NCBI GenBank assembly: GCA_965223245.1
Contig: CBDCVY010000013.1
Location: 682,001-746,000, forward strand
Direction: 5' to 3'
Source of the DNA: CBDCVY01 sp965223245
Lineage (GTDB): Bacteria > Nitrospinota > Nitrospinia > Nitrospinales > Nitrospinaceae
DNA: 64,000 bases
A program made the translations under genes and the position numbers. The stretch's first letter is position 1; the number at the start of each line of letters is the position of its first letter. Below are positions 52,825 to 62,482 of the stretch, one piece after another. The notes under the pieces were generated by a model that did no database searches, was not told the DNA's origin, and saw nothing but the letters and a program-made list of their open reading frames with translations.

Positions 52825-53640
52825 TTATTCATTTGGTTTAGCCAGTAAAGAAATAATTTGAAATGCTTTTTTTTGATCTAATTCAATTTGATTTGCAGAG
52901 CGTTGGTTTAAGTATTCTTCGCTTTCTCTCAATTTCTCTATTTCATATTTTAATTTATCGAAGTGAGCATACTGGTCGGTTAGTATTCCTCTTTGAAAAG
53001 TTCGAGAGAGAATAACGGAAGAGGATCCTAATCTTAAATGTTCTCCTAAGACGAGTTCTCCGGGAAGTTGCCCCTCACCAATTCTTGCAATTCCGCCAAA
53101 CCCAAATGGCAGATTCGCGTTTTTAATAATTTGTACCCATTTGTCTACCATTCCATTGGCCAAAGGTTCAAAAATAAAGTTTTGATTCAGGGCTAGATGT
53201 AAATCATTCAAACCTAAATAAACTTCAACCAATCCATTAACTTTAACGATTTCATTTAAACAATCGGCCGCTTCAGGAGTCTCCACTAGAGGTATTACGC
53301 CAGCTCTGCCAGCAACTTTTTCGCAAAAAAACTTTAATTCTTTTACTTCATGAAACATGGGAAGCATTAGAAACTGAGGTTTGCTAACCAAAACATCCTC
53401 TATTTCTTTTTCTGTACCTTCATGAATTGGATTGAGTCGGACCAATAAATCTGAATCTGGAATTGCGGATCTAACTTTATAGACATCCTCAATTGAATGA
53501 GAGCTAATTAGCGAATCTAAATGACCCTGACGTTCTTTTTTCCCGATTATTTCTAAATCTATAAATATGCGGTCTACTCCAGCAGTCACCGCAGACTTTG
53601 CCAATTCCGGTTGGTTGGTAATTAGCATTAACTTAAGCAC
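52825..53640 (-). CDS. HpcH/HpaI-family aldolase/lyase-like protein
   Basis: This 271-residue TIM-barrel protein has the family pattern F-I-D-L-E-I at the N-terminal strand, a V-R-L-N-P strand, P-L-V-E-T-P-E-A with the metal-binding glutamate, and Y-L-G-L-N-D-L with the second acidic ligand. Relatives cleave or form 2-keto acid bonds with a metal ion. Translation starts with GTG (53640), which overlaps the flippase stop by 8 bases and has AAAGG nine bases upstream. A role in making or breaking down a keto-acid decoration is possible but not shown. Confidence 0.75.
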   Translation of the reverse strand: MLKLMLITNQPELAKSAVTAGVDRIFIDLEIIGKKERQGHLDSLISSHSIEDVYKVRSAIPDSDLLVRLNPIHEGTEKEIEDVLVSKPQFLMLPMFHEVKELKFFCEKVAGRAGVIPLVETPEAADCLNEIVKVNGLVEVYLGLNDLHLALNQNFIFEPLANGMVDKWVQIIKNANLPFGFGGIARIGEGQLPGELVLGEHLRLGSSSVILSRTFQRGILTDQYAHFDKLKYEIEKLRESEEYLNQRSANQIELDQKKAFQIISLLAKPNE

Positions 53641-55159
53641 GAAACATAACCTTTAATTGATTAACCAAATATATTCGATAGCGTTTGATTATTAAAAGGC
53701 TACCGAGTAACACAATTAGAGTTGCTAATGATATAATGATGAGTTTGGAAAAAGCGTGATTTGGAACAAAGCCTTCAACCCAAATAAATGGAATTAAAAG
53801 GATGTAGCCTGTGAAAAGGATTTGAGTAACTTCTTTGTAAAAAGATAAACTCAAAAACTGAATTCCGTGGCGCCTTTTTAATAAGATAATTTGAACGACT
53901 AAAAGAAACCAATAAGTACTTACTAAGGCGGTCATGATACCGATTAAACCTTTCCATTGCGAGAAAAATATAACTAGTGGAAGGAATATTGCAATACCTA
54001 TCAAACTGCACTGAAGAGGAAGATGCGTATCCTTTTTGGCATTAGAAATTGCCACTTGAAGTGATAGAAGACCTTGTGCGGGTAAAGCTAATATCCCGAT
54101 CATTACCAGGAAAGTTAAATCTTTGATACCTTCATTTGGCATCACTCCCCATTCAAAGGCCAACTTAGTAAGAGTTTCACTAAAACCGTAGAATATTAAT
54201 ATGATTCCATATGAAAAAATAAAGATTAGTAATGTCCCATTTGAAATGAGTTGGAAGCTTTCATCCAATCGGTTTTCGGCAAAGTATTCTGACAACTTTG
54301 GAAAAAGAATGGAAGAAAAGACTCCTATACAAACTCCCATAGGAAGTTCTACGAATTTAATGGCATAGTTGAGGAAAGCATAACCCCCTGGTCCCTCTAT
54401 AGATCCAAATGCTCTGGCCAAAATTGGGAATAATAAGACTAAACCTCCCGCACCAAATGCCTGAAAATATCTTTTTACTAAAGGTTTAGGGATGTTCCAA
54501 TTGGAAAGTGAAGTCCATTGCCAACCTTTTTTTACCATCCCCATAAATTGAGAAAACCAACGTAAAAAACCACCTATTAAAACCGCGATTCCTAGAAAGT
54601 ATAGAGTTTTACTCTCTTTAACAAAAAATAACAAAGCTAAGATAAGGCAAATATTAAAAATTAAGGTACCCATTGCTGGGATGGCAAAATGGTCTTTGGA
54701 TTGTAAATAACTTGTAGTGATGGCTGAAAGTACTGTCAAGGGGATCAACCATAGCACCCATTTTAGTAGATGGCTGGCTTCCTGGTAAGCTTTATCATTA
54801 AACCCTGGAGCAAGAAGGTCGATTAATATATTTGAGTTTAAGCTTAAGAGTAAGCTTATAAAGAGAAAGAGAATTCCACAAAAAATGCTAGACTTTAGAA
54901 ACAGTTGATCTGAAATTTCACTTGTGGAGCTTTTGAACTCTGGAATGAGAGCTGCAGACAGGGCTCCACCAATCAAAATTCCTGTTAAAAAATCAGGCAA
55001 AACTAAAGAGAATAATATTGCGTCTGCTTCCTCACTAATACCAAACTTTGAGGCCACGAATATTTCTCTTAAAAATCCGGCCAACCGACCCAGAAGAATT
55101 CCTCCTGATACCCATATTCCTGCGGAAAAAAGTTTTTTGATAGAAATATTTGTTTTCAT
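53633..55159 (-). CDS. MurJ/MviN-family lipid-linked oligosaccharide flippase
   Basis: This 508-residue protein has about 14 TM helices and the MurJ-type start (G-x-L-L-G-R-L-A-G-F-L-R-E). MurJ flips the peptidoglycan precursor lipid II; homologues in glycan loci can act as Wzx-like exporters of O-unit or capsule precursors. In this cluster, next to an initiating sugar transferase, export of the locus glycan is likely. Whether it also serves peptidoglycan synthesis depends on whether another murJ exists in the genome. It is the first gene of this minus-strand run. Confidence 0.85.
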   Translation of the reverse strand: MKTNISIKKLFSAGIWVSGGILLGRLAGFLREIFVASKFGISEEADAILFSLVLPDFLTGILIGGALSAALIPEFKSSTSEISDQLFLKSSIFCGILFLFISLLLSLNSNILIDLLAPGFNDKAYQEASHLLKWVLWLIPLTVLSAITTSYLQSKDHFAIPAMGTLIFNICLILALLFFVKESKTLYFLGIAVLIGGFLRWFSQFMGMVKKGWQWTSLSNWNIPKPLVKRYFQAFGAGGLVLLFPILARAFGSIEGPGGYAFLNYAIKFVELPMGVCIGVFSSILFPKLSEYFAENRLDESFQLISNGTLLIFIFSYGIILIFYGFSETLTKLAFEWGVMPNEGIKDLTFLVMIGILALPAQGLLSLQVAISNAKKDTHLPLQCSLIGIAIFLPLVIFFSQWKGLIGIMTALVSTYWFLLVVQIILLKRRHGIQFLSLSFYKEVTQILFTGYILLIPFIWVEGFVPNHAFSKLIIISLATLIVLLGSLLIIKRYRIYLVNQLKVMFRA

Positions 55160-55539
55160 TAATTAAACCAAAAATATGGGAGTGGAATTGAATGTTAAAG
55201 GATAAAAAATGGATAATTCAAGCGACCGATTTCTCAATTTCGATTATTTAAAAAATAAAATCGGAAGTGGTAGATGATTGTATAATCTAAGAAATTGCGT
55301 TCCGAATCAAATGAAGCTAGTGTAACAATAAAATCCTATTCTATTCACCTATTTAGGCATTATTCTGTTTAAATTTGTTTGATTAAACCCCTTATATAAT
55401 TTATATTAAACTCGGTTAATGCAATTTTAGTTCATGTTATTGGGTTTCGCAAATTTGGTCTTACCTTATTTGGATTTTTCCTTTCTGTGTAGATTAGTTT
55501 AACTTTAAAATCGGATTGGTAAGCATTGGATTTAATTCG
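55160..55539. other. Gene-free divergent region between flippase and dehydratase genes
   Basis: This 380-base AT-rich spacer lies between divergent glycan genes and must hold two promoters. I see no reading frame, no JUMPstart/ops-type motif and no convincing repeat. An isolated TGTATAAT near 55275 could be a -10 element but lacks a good -35. Confidence 0.55.
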
Positions 55540-57408
55540 ATGACTTTTTTTAAAAACAACCCAAGGTTAGTTGTCTTACTTTTTTTAGATATTGTTTTAA
55601 GTCTTTTTTCATTTTGTGTTGCTTTTTATCTTCGATTTGACGGTCAAATCCCTCCTGATCAATTTGACACACTAGTTAAACTTATCCCTTTTATTTTAGC
55701 TTGTCGGATTCCCGCATTTTTTTATTTTGGTCTTTATACTCGTGTTTGGGAATATTCCAGTTTAGGTGACTTAACGCAGATCATTAAAGCTGTAATAACA
55801 GGGTCATTTATGGCTCTATTTGTTCTATTTATGTTTGACCGCGGTGCTCTTGTCTCTCGATCTATTTTAATAATCGATGCAATTTTGCTAATGGTTTGTT
55901 TGGGAGGAGCTCGTTTAGTATTAAGATTTTCCAAAGAAATGAATCAAAAAAAATTGGGCGAAGATTCAAAAAATAAAATTCCAATCGTAATCATGGGTGC
56001 AGGAAGTACCGGAGTGTTGCTGCTTCGTTATATTAGAGATTTCTCGAACCATTATAAGGTTGTTGGATTTTTAGATAATGATCCCAAAAAATTGGGCAGG
56101 CATATTCAAGGATTAAAAATTTTAGGAAAATTGGAGGATATTCCTAACCTCAAAGAAGGTCTTGAGTTTAGTGAAGTATTTGTCGCAATCAATGGTCTTG
56201 ATGCAGACGGTTTAAGTAAAATTGTAGAGGTTTGCGAAGCCAGTAATTTGAAATATAAAATTGTTTCCTCCATTTTTGATTTGTCCACCAAACAGCCGCA
56301 TATTTCACAAATCCGCAATATTGAGATTACCGATTTGCTTGGGAGAGAGCCTGTTTTTCTAGATTTGTCTCTCATTAAAAAAATGATTATGGGAAAACGA
56401 GTTTTAGTGACTGGAGCGGGGGGATCCATAGGATCTGAACTTTGCCGTCAACTTTTGGAATATGAGCCTTCCTCGCTAATTGCCTTAGATCGTTCGGAAA
56501 ATTATTTGCATGAACTAAGTATTGACCTAAATGCATTAAAAAGCAATGCGGAAACAGATTATTATTTTGGGTCAGTGACGGATTTGAAAAAAATGGAAAC
56601 AATTTTTTCTAAGCATCAACCTCAACTTGTTTTTCATGCTGCTGCACATAAACATGTTCCTCTGATGGAAAAAAACCCACATGATGCGATTATTAATAAT
56701 GTTCTTGGTACCAAGCAAACCGCGGATTTGGCAGATAAGTTTGGAGCTGAAAAATTTATCCTGGTGTCAACTGATAAAGTAGTCAACCCAACAAGTGTTA
56801 TGGGAATGACAAAAAAGATTGCTGAAATATATGTTAATTTTAAATCTCATCATTCTTCCACTCAGTTTATTTCGGTTCGATTTGGCAATGTTTTAGGAAG
56901 TAATGGGAGCGTAGTCCCAATTTTCAAAAAACAAATTGAGCGAGGTGGACCCGTAACGGTAACGCATCCTGATATGGAAAGATATTTCATGTTAATTGCT
57001 GAAGCAGTTCAACTGATTCTTCAGGCAATCACACTAGGGGAAGATGGGGAAACTTTTGTATTAGAGATGGGGAAACCAGTAAAACTGATAAACCTTGCTG
57101 AGAAAATGATTCGCCTGTTGGGTTATGTGCCCAATGAAACCATGGAAATTAAGATAACTGGTATTCGCCCTGGCGAAAAACTTTTTGAAGAATTGATTGA
57201 TAAAGGAGAAAAAGCTATTCCTACTCAGCATAAAAAAATCAAACGATTGAAATCAAGCTTTGCCCCCGGTAGTGATTTTGAAAATCGTTTGACCACATTC
57301 ATTAAACAAGTGGGAGAAGCCAAACCCTCGGAACAAAAGCAAATTATTTCTAACTTTATTTCTGTGGAATATAAAGAGTTACCTGCCCCTTTAGAACAAA
57401 CGAGTTAA
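55540..57408 (+). CDS. Membrane-bound UDP-GlcNAc 4,6-dehydratase (WbpM/PglF/CapD-like)
   Basis: This 622-residue protein has four N-terminal TM helices (about 8-130), a CoA-binding-like Rossmann domain (about 145-260, with G-A-G-S-T-G) and a C-terminal SDR-type dehydratase domain starting G-A-G-G-S-I-G-S-E near 293. The active-site region S-T-D-K-V-V-N-P-T-S-V-M-G-M-T-K-K has the Met and Lys that replace the usual Tyr-x3-Lys in this group. The product, UDP-4-keto-6-deoxy-GlcNAc, would feed the aminotransferase at 34474 and the initiating transferase. An ATG at 55540 is preferred to a TTG at 55516. It is convergent with the cation-efflux gene. Confidence 0.92.
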   Translation: MTFFKNNPRLVVLLFLDIVLSLFSFCVAFYLRFDGQIPPDQFDTLVKLIPFILACRIPAFFYFGLYTRVWEYSSLGDLTQIIKAVITGSFMALFVLFMFDRGALVSRSILIIDAILLMVCLGGARLVLRFSKEMNQKKLGEDSKNKIPIVIMGAGSTGVLLLRYIRDFSNHYKVVGFLDNDPKKLGRHIQGLKILGKLEDIPNLKEGLEFSEVFVAINGLDADGLSKIVEVCEASNLKYKIVSSIFDLSTKQPHISQIRNIEITDLLGREPVFLDLSLIKKMIMGKRVLVTGAGGSIGSELCRQLLEYEPSSLIALDRSENYLHELSIDLNALKSNAETDYYFGSVTDLKKMETIFSKHQPQLVFHAAAHKHVPLMEKNPHDAIINNVLGTKQTADLADKFGAEKFILVSTDKVVNPTSVMGMTKKIAEIYVNFKSHHSSTQFISVRFGNVLGSNGSVVPIFKKQIERGGPVTVTHPDMERYFMLIAEAVQLILQAITLGEDGETFVLEMGKPVKLINLAEKMIRLLGYVPNETMEIKITGIRPGEKLFEELIDKGEKAIPTQHKKIKRLKSSFAPGSDFENRLTTFIKQVGEAKPSEQKQIISNFISVEYKELPAPLEQTS

Positions 57409-57423
57409 TTCCCCTGTAGCAAA

Positions 57424-58335
57424 TCATGCTGTAATATCCGGTTCAACAAATTGCCATCGAATTTCAGGAAAGCGTTTTTTAATAATTGTTTCCAAATGAT
57501 TAACAGTTTTAATTAATTTTTCTGCATCTTGAATGCCTCCCGGAGAAACCTTCATACTGATTAGTACCTCACCATCACCCATTTGGAGAGCTAAAAACTT
57601 AAGAACTTTAGCATTTGGAATTTGTTCTTTTAAAATTTTCTCAATTTCCGGAAGATAATTCTTGCTCGGGGCCTCTCCAATAATAAAGGATTTGATTTCT
57701 ACGGCCAATAAAATTGCCAACATTACAAGAAGAGCTCCTATCATAATAGATCCATAAGCATCCCATGCGGGGTTTCCGGTAATCCAAGATATTGATACGC
57801 AAGCGGCAGCAATGAATAATCCTATTAAAGCTCCTGCATCTTCCGTAAAGATGACCAACAACCCTGAGGCGGTTGTCTTTTTAAACCAGATCCAAAGGCT
57901 TTCAAAACGGTTGATTGCTATAACTTCTTTCAAACAAGCATAGAATGAATATCCTTCCATTAATATGCTTACCCCTAAAATAATTAAAGCTAACTTAGGA
58001 TTCTCTAAAGGTTCGGTGTTGGAGATTTTGTGAATACCTTCATATATAGCAAACAGACCGCCCAAGGAAAACAATAAGATGGTTACAACAAAAGACCAGA
58101 AATAAATTTCTCTTCCATAACCTAATGGGTGTGTTTTATCAGGGGGTTTTTTCGAGGCCTTACTTCCCAGTAATAATAAAACTTGGTTTGTGCTATCCAC
58201 AAAACTGTGAATGGCTTCGGCCATTAATGAAGAACTTCCTGAAAATAAGAATCCTATAAATTTAGAAATCGCAATTCCTAGATTGGCGAATAGGGCGATC
58301 ACAATTACTTTGGTTGAACCTTCGCTAGCGCTCAT
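57424..58335 (-). CDS. Cation diffusion facilitator (CDF) metal transporter
   Basis: This 303-residue transporter has six TM helices and a soluble C-terminal domain. Metal-site motifs are H-S-F-V-D in TM2 and E-D-A-G-A in TM5, a variant also seen in the SLC30A9-like branch, so the metal (zinc, iron or manganese) is unclear. The ATG at 58335 is supported by AGGAG five bases upstream; a longer frame from 58428 adds a non-homologous tail. The gene is not obviously linked in function to its neighbours. Confidence 0.9.
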   Translation of the reverse strand: MSASEGSTKVIVIALFANLGIAISKFIGFLFSGSSSLMAEAIHSFVDSTNQVLLLLGSKASKKPPDKTHPLGYGREIYFWSFVVTILLFSLGGLFAIYEGIHKISNTEPLENPKLALIILGVSILMEGYSFYACLKEVIAINRFESLWIWFKKTTASGLLVIFTEDAGALIGLFIAAACVSISWITGNPAWDAYGSIMIGALLVMLAILLAVEIKSFIIGEAPSKNYLPEIEKILKEQIPNAKVLKFLALQMGDGEVLISMKVSPGGIQDAEKLIKTVNHLETIIKKRFPEIRWQFVEPDITA

Positions 58336-58499
58336 TTTTCTCCTGATAAAAAAAGAGTTTGGACTAATGATTAAATAAAGTTTCCTGCATTCAATTGAGT
58401 CGATCATTATATGTGTTTTTATATCCAAAGAAAAATATAAGTTTTTATTGTCTTGGACAGTGAATAAATGTGAAATCTTTAGCGCAAAAAATTAAATTG

Positions 58500-59540
58500 T
58501 TATTTAAAGAGTTTCAATTGAAGGTTTTGAGGATTGTTAAAGTTTTTTGAAGAAACTTGTAAATTATTTTCTAATAAGCCTGATTTTTTGCACGCCATAG
58601 AAAATATAGCTTTTAATTGTTCAGCAAAAATACCTTGCCCTTTCATTCTTGAATTAAATGAGGAGTCATATAATTTCCCTCCTCGAATCTGAGTAATTCG
58701 GTTAATAACTTTGTTTTTTTTGTCAGGAATAAAGTGGTCTAACCAATTTTCAAAAAGTTGTTTGTTTTGGTGAGGCAACCTCAACAAAATATACTTTGCA
58801 GACCTTGCTCCTGCTTGAGCAGACTTGCTAACGATGTCCGGGATTTCAGTTTCTGTAAGCCCAGGAATAATTGGCGCTACTAAAACTCCTGTTGGTATAT
58901 TATTTTTACTTAATTTTTCTATGGATTTTAAACGAAGAGTAGGGTTAGATGCTCTGGGTTCTAATTGGCGGGATAAATTTGGATTTAAGGTGGTAATGGA
59001 AATAAAGACTGCTGCAGACTCATATTGCGCCAATTCTTTTAATAGGTCTAAATCTCGAGTAATTAGCTCGCTCTTAGTAATGAGAATAACCGGATTTCGG
59101 TATTTTAAAAATACCTTTAAGCATTGGCGAGTAATGCCTAGTTTTCTTTCTATAGGTTGGTAGGGATCAGTAACCCCACTCATGGCAACGGATTGAGGTT
59201 TCCAATTCTTAGACGTTAGTTCCTTTTCTAATAGTTTAGCTGCATTGTATTTTATAAATATTTTTGTTTCAAAATCTAAACCTGAAGATAGTTCTAAGTA
59301 TTCATGAGTGGGTCTTGCATAACAATAAATACAACCCTGCTCGCAACCGCGATAAGGGTTAATACTGATATCAAAACCTACGTCGGGGCTATCATTTCTT
59401 GAAAGAATGCTTTTGGATTGATCAGAAAAATATTCTGTTTTTGGGTTGGGGGATAGCTCAGAAAAAGATTCATCATCCAAGTTAATGGAGATTGGTTTGA
59501 ATCGATTGAATGGGTTTAGAAATGCACCCCGTCCGCTCAT
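58500..59540 (-). CDS. Radical SAM protein, PA0069 / SplB-like family
   Basis: This 346-residue radical SAM enzyme begins with the G-R-G-A stretch typical of the PA0069 family and has the cluster motif C-E-Q-G-C-I-Y-C (C-x3-C-x2-C) near residues 69-76. It then has S-G-V-T-D-P-Y-Q-P, as in spore-photoproduct-lyase relatives. The reaction of this family is not known; a nucleic-acid repair or modification role has been suggested for relatives. It is a single gene with 164 bases before the next upstream gene on the other side. Confidence 0.88.
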   Translation of the reverse strand: MSGRGAFLNPFNRFKPISINLDDESFSELSPNPKTEYFSDQSKSILSRNDSPDVGFDISINPYRGCEQGCIYCYARPTHEYLELSSGLDFETKIFIKYNAAKLLEKELTSKNWKPQSVAMSGVTDPYQPIERKLGITRQCLKVFLKYRNPVILITKSELITRDLDLLKELAQYESAAVFISITTLNPNLSRQLEPRASNPTLRLKSIEKLSKNNIPTGVLVAPIIPGLTETEIPDIVSKSAQAGARSAKYILLRLPHQNKQLFENWLDHFIPDKKNKVINRITQIRGGKLYDSSFNSRMKGQGIFAEQLKAIFSMACKKSGLLENNLQVSSKNFNNPQNLQLKLFK

Positions 59541-59822
59541 GGAGGCCCTTTATAAATGCAAAATTTCGCTTTATATTCGCCTAATGTTGTTTGATTGTAA
59601 AGCTAAAATTTTGACATTATTTTTCAGCGCGGCTTATCGCGTGAGTCTTTGGGGAAAAGGTCTAGATAAACTTTGATCTTGAGATATTTCAATTTAAAAA
59701 CATTCACATAATGTCTCAACAAATGAATGGGCCCCTAAGAGAGATAAACAATTTTTTATTGTCTTAATTTTTATGAAATTCACTTATTGTAAATATTCCT
59801 TGATCATTGCCATTTAAAAACG

Positions 59823-60245
59823 TTAGTTAACAAGCCTTATAAACACAATGGCTACGGTAGCTAATTGAAGACTGTTTATGGCAACACTCAATTTATGCCA
59901 CATCTTAAAAGGCTTGGCAGCATCCTTTTGTCCTCCTAATTGTGCATCTCGATAGCGGTTAATGATGGGCATTATTATTAACCACCCTACCACAAAAAAT
60001 ACAAATACCACTCCTACAGCAATAGCTTCAGGCTGATTCCATATCATTATAGCTGCCAATAGAGTGAGAGCGGCCATTGCCTGCGAATATACCGGAAAAA
60101 CCTGGCGAATGAAGGGACCTGACTTTTCTGGAGGAAGCTTTGTAAAAACTAAAGGAGTAAATATAAAAGCAAAAAATACCATGCTTCCTAAAACCAACGC
60201 TAAAATAAAAATGCTGGTTGTGCCTAAAATACTATTGATATCCAT
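59823..60245 (-). CDS. DUF4149 (TMEM205-like) membrane protein
   Basis: This 140-residue protein has four TM helices. It matches the DUF4149 pattern: G-S-M-V-F-F-A-F early, then F-T-K-L-P and F-P-V-Y in the first loop. The function is unknown. It lies 11 bases after the next gene on the same strand, so they form a small operon. Confidence 0.8.
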   Translation of the reverse strand: MDINSILGTTSIFILALVLGSMVFFAFIFTPLVFTKLPPEKSGPFIRQVFPVYSQAMAALTLLAAIMIWNQPEAIAVGVVFVFFVVGWLIIMPIINRYRDAQLGGQKDAAKPFKMWHKLSVAINSLQLATVAIVFIRLVN

Positions 60246-60256
60246 TTTTTATAACC

Positions 60257-60739
60257 TCAGTTTTGGTTTGTGATTTCATATATATTCCAACTTTTGTATT
60301 TATCATTATATGCATCTTTTTGTGTCTCATATTGGAAAACTTTAATGAAACACTTGGTCCGGGTGCCTTTTGAGAAATTCATTCCAGAATTAGTCTGAAC
60401 TTTATGTGGCCGAATTTTTAGAAATGGAGATTGATAGTTTCCTTGAGGCAAATCTTCATCTTTCAGTTCAAAGTAAAAAGAATTATTTTTAATATGATTT
60501 GTTTTAAAAAGTATTTTTTTTGAAGTGTTAGCCTTTATAAGGATTGTAAAACCTTTTTTGCCAACAATAAGCGTTTCGGGTTTTTTATTTGCGTCCGTTC
60601 TTAATTTCCAAATTCCAAATGGATTTTTCGAGCATCCATTGGATTTCCATTCAGCGTCCTTCCAACTTAGGGCAAGGGATTTATCAGTAGTTAAAATTAA
60701 AAAAAATAATATTATGAAATATGTGAATTTGGTTCTCAT
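60257..60739 (-). CDS. Hypothetical secreted protein
   Basis: This 160-residue protein has a clear signal peptide (about 1-23, A-L-S cleavage region) and a basic, beta-rich mature part with two cysteines (near residues 36 and 129) that could form a disulfide. I recognise no family. It precedes the DUF4149 gene and follows the TIGR01777 epimerase by 62 bases on the same strand, so it may share that gene's promoter. Confidence 0.6.
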   Translation of the reverse strand: MRTKFTYFIILFFLILTTDKSLALSWKDAEWKSNGCSKNPFGIWKLRTDANKKPETLIVGKKGFTILIKANTSKKILFKTNHIKNNSFYFELKDEDLPQGNYQSPFLKIRPHKVQTNSGMNFSKGTRTKCFIKVFQYETQKDAYNDKYKSWNIYEITNQN

Positions 60740-60801
60740 TGGTTATCTCTCTCAATATTTTTGTGGTGTTTTAATAAGATCAAACTATTCCAAATAAATC
60801 T

Positions 60802-61758
60802 TTAAGAATTTGAGCACCATTGGTCCAAAGAAAAAATTGGTTGTTCTTGTTTGCAGATTTCTTCTAAAGCGATTTCTAGTTCGTTATATTTATAGCGGAA
60901 ACCCGTTTGCATTATTTTTTTGTTGGAGACACGTTGACTATTTAAAAGTATCTGTGACATCTCACCAAAAATTAATTTTAAGGCTAAGGCAGGTACTGGA
61001 AGGTCAGCGGGCTGATTAATTACACGGCTTAAGGTTTTGGTGAAATCTGAATTGGTCACTGGAGATAGGCTAACAGCATTGTATATTCCATTTAGATTTG
61101 TATTTTCAATGGAGTATACGAACAGGTTAGCTAAATCCTCGACATGAATCCAACTCATCCATTGAGTGCCTGTTCCCAACCTTCCACCAAGTGCAAAACG
61201 AAACGGCGGAAGTATTCGTTTTATTGCACCCCCTCCATGGCCTAAAACCATGCCAATTCTAAGAGCAACGGTTCTTATCTCATGTTGCGCAAGTGGAAGT
61301 GTTGCTTTTTCCCATGACTGACATAGTTTGCTGAGGAAACCTATACCCGGAGGAGAGGATTCATCTATAAAACTATCCCCGTTATCACCGTAGAAACCAA
61401 TCGCGGATGCCGACACGATTACCTTGGGTTTTTGTTTTAAAGTGATAACTTGCTTCATCAAATTTTTGGTTATCAACACCCTTGATCTTTTAATTTTTTC
61501 CTTTTTAGATTTAGTCCATCTACCGCCAGCAATGTTTTCCCCGGCTAAATGAATAATTGCACCCACGTTATTAAAAGCTTGCTTAGGAATAAAATCTTTT
61601 TCGGGGTCCCATTTATAAATATTACAGGGAAAATTTACTATTTTATTTGTACTTTTCGGATTTCGAGTCAAAATTGAAATTTCGTGCCCTTTTTTTCTCA
61701 GAGCTTGAATTACATACTTTCCAACAAATCCAGTGGCTCCGGTAATTAAAGTTCTCAT
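60802..61758 (-). CDS. TIGR01777-family NAD-dependent epimerase
   Basis: This 318-residue atypical SDR has the G-A-T-G-F-V-G NAD-binding start, H-L-A-G-E-N near 72, S-A-S-A-I-G-F-Y-G near 118, W-M-S-W-I-H near 206, and the DUF1731 C-terminal tail. The substrate is unknown (E. coli YfcH is the standard example). GGGAGA lies just before the ATG. Its upstream region carries a strong inverted repeat whose inner side contains TATAAT, which suggests repression by a dedicated regulator. The next two genes downstream may be co-transcribed. Confidence 0.9.
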   Translation of the reverse strand: MRTLITGATGFVGKYVIQALRKKGHEISILTRNPKSTNKIVNFPCNIYKWDPEKDFIPKQAFNNVGAIIHLAGENIAGGRWTKSKKEKIKRSRVLITKNLMKQVITLKQKPKVIVSASAIGFYGDNGDSFIDESSPPGIGFLSKLCQSWEKATLPLAQHEIRTVALRIGMVLGHGGGAIKRILPPFRFALGGRLGTGTQWMSWIHVEDLANLFVYSIENTNLNGIYNAVSLSPVTNSDFTKTLSRVINQPADLPVPALALKLIFGEMSQILLNSQRVSNKKIMQTGFRYKYNELEIALEEICKQEQPIFSLDQWCSNS

Positions 61759-61822
61759 GGTTGTTCTCCCTTATGGGTAAATTGAATAATATTTTTCAAA
61801 ATATATCCACCTCCCTAAAATC

Positions 61823-61898
61823 ATTTGTATAAATAAAATATTATACAAATATTTAAATTTGTAAATAAAATATAGATAAATTATGCATATTTGTATAA
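61823..61898 (-). promoter_or_regulatory. Operator-like triple repeat before the TIGR01777 gene
   Basis: ATTTGTATAA at 61823-61832 faces TTATACAAAT at 61841-61850, a perfect 10-bp inverted repeat with an 8-base spacer. A third copy, ATTTGTATAA, lies at 61889-61898. Read on the minus strand, the repeat contains TATAAT, 16-17 bases behind a weak TTATTT, so a -10 element appears to be buried in the operator. This is well beyond ordinary AT-rich noise. Confidence 0.7.
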
Positions 61899-62060
61899 TA
61901 ATCTATAAGGAAGTTTCTATTTCGAGTTTGTTCATAAGCGAAAAATTGACTTGCTGAAGACCAAGATGATTATTTCTCTTAACAGAACATTGTTGAAATA
62001 CAAAGACTTAAAGAATGGTTGATATTCAAAGCAGACCAAAAACTAGACTGCAAGTAAATA

Positions 62061-62090
62061 AACTTAAGTAGGGATGAGTCAACTTAAGTT
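62061..62090. repeat. Two AACTTAAGT palindromic sites spaced 20 bases apart
   Basis: AACTTAAGTA (62061-62070) and AACTTAAGTT (62081-62090) share nine bases. Each is a near-perfect or perfect palindrome, and their centres are 20 bases apart, about two helical turns, so two protein dimers could bind one DNA face. Confidence 0.45.
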
Positions 62091-62482
62091 AATTCTCAGG
62101 ATTCTGTTTTAACCAAGTATTTGGGTTTGGTTTAAGTTCCAATTTTGTAAAGGAAGAGGCTTTATTAATAATTCATATTTTCCAAAAACTAAAGTAAAGA
62201 TAATGAAATATGTTTTAGCTCAAAGTTGTTCGTATTGTTTTTACGCGTTCCAAAGGAGAGGATAGTTATTGAATAAGGTCATTTACAATTCTAAAAAGTA
62301 ATTTAGTCTATCTACCCATTCCACCTTCAAGAGCAAAATACAAATGTTTTGGGCAAATTTAGCAGCCGATTGAAAGGACTGCTAATTATTTTTATTAAGG
62401 TGATGAAATTTTAGATGATTGAATTGAACCCTAAGAGACAAGTATTTAAAATGGAATATATATAATAATTTGAGGTAAAAGC

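Larger units (their letters stand above)
61759..62482. other. 724-base gene-free region with two operator-like elements
   Basis: This divergent spacer separates the TIGR01777 gene and an unknown plus-strand gene. The left part holds the ATTTGTATAA operator; the middle holds two AACTTAAGT sites. The remaining bases show no reading frame or RNA gene. TGAGGT at 62471-62476 is a fair ribosome site for the ATG at 62483. Confidence 0.65.

Noticed and set aside
59446..59676. 76-codon plus-strand frame across the radical SAM gene start
   Set aside because: Half of it lies opposite the certain radical SAM gene and it has no ribosome site or recognisable domain.
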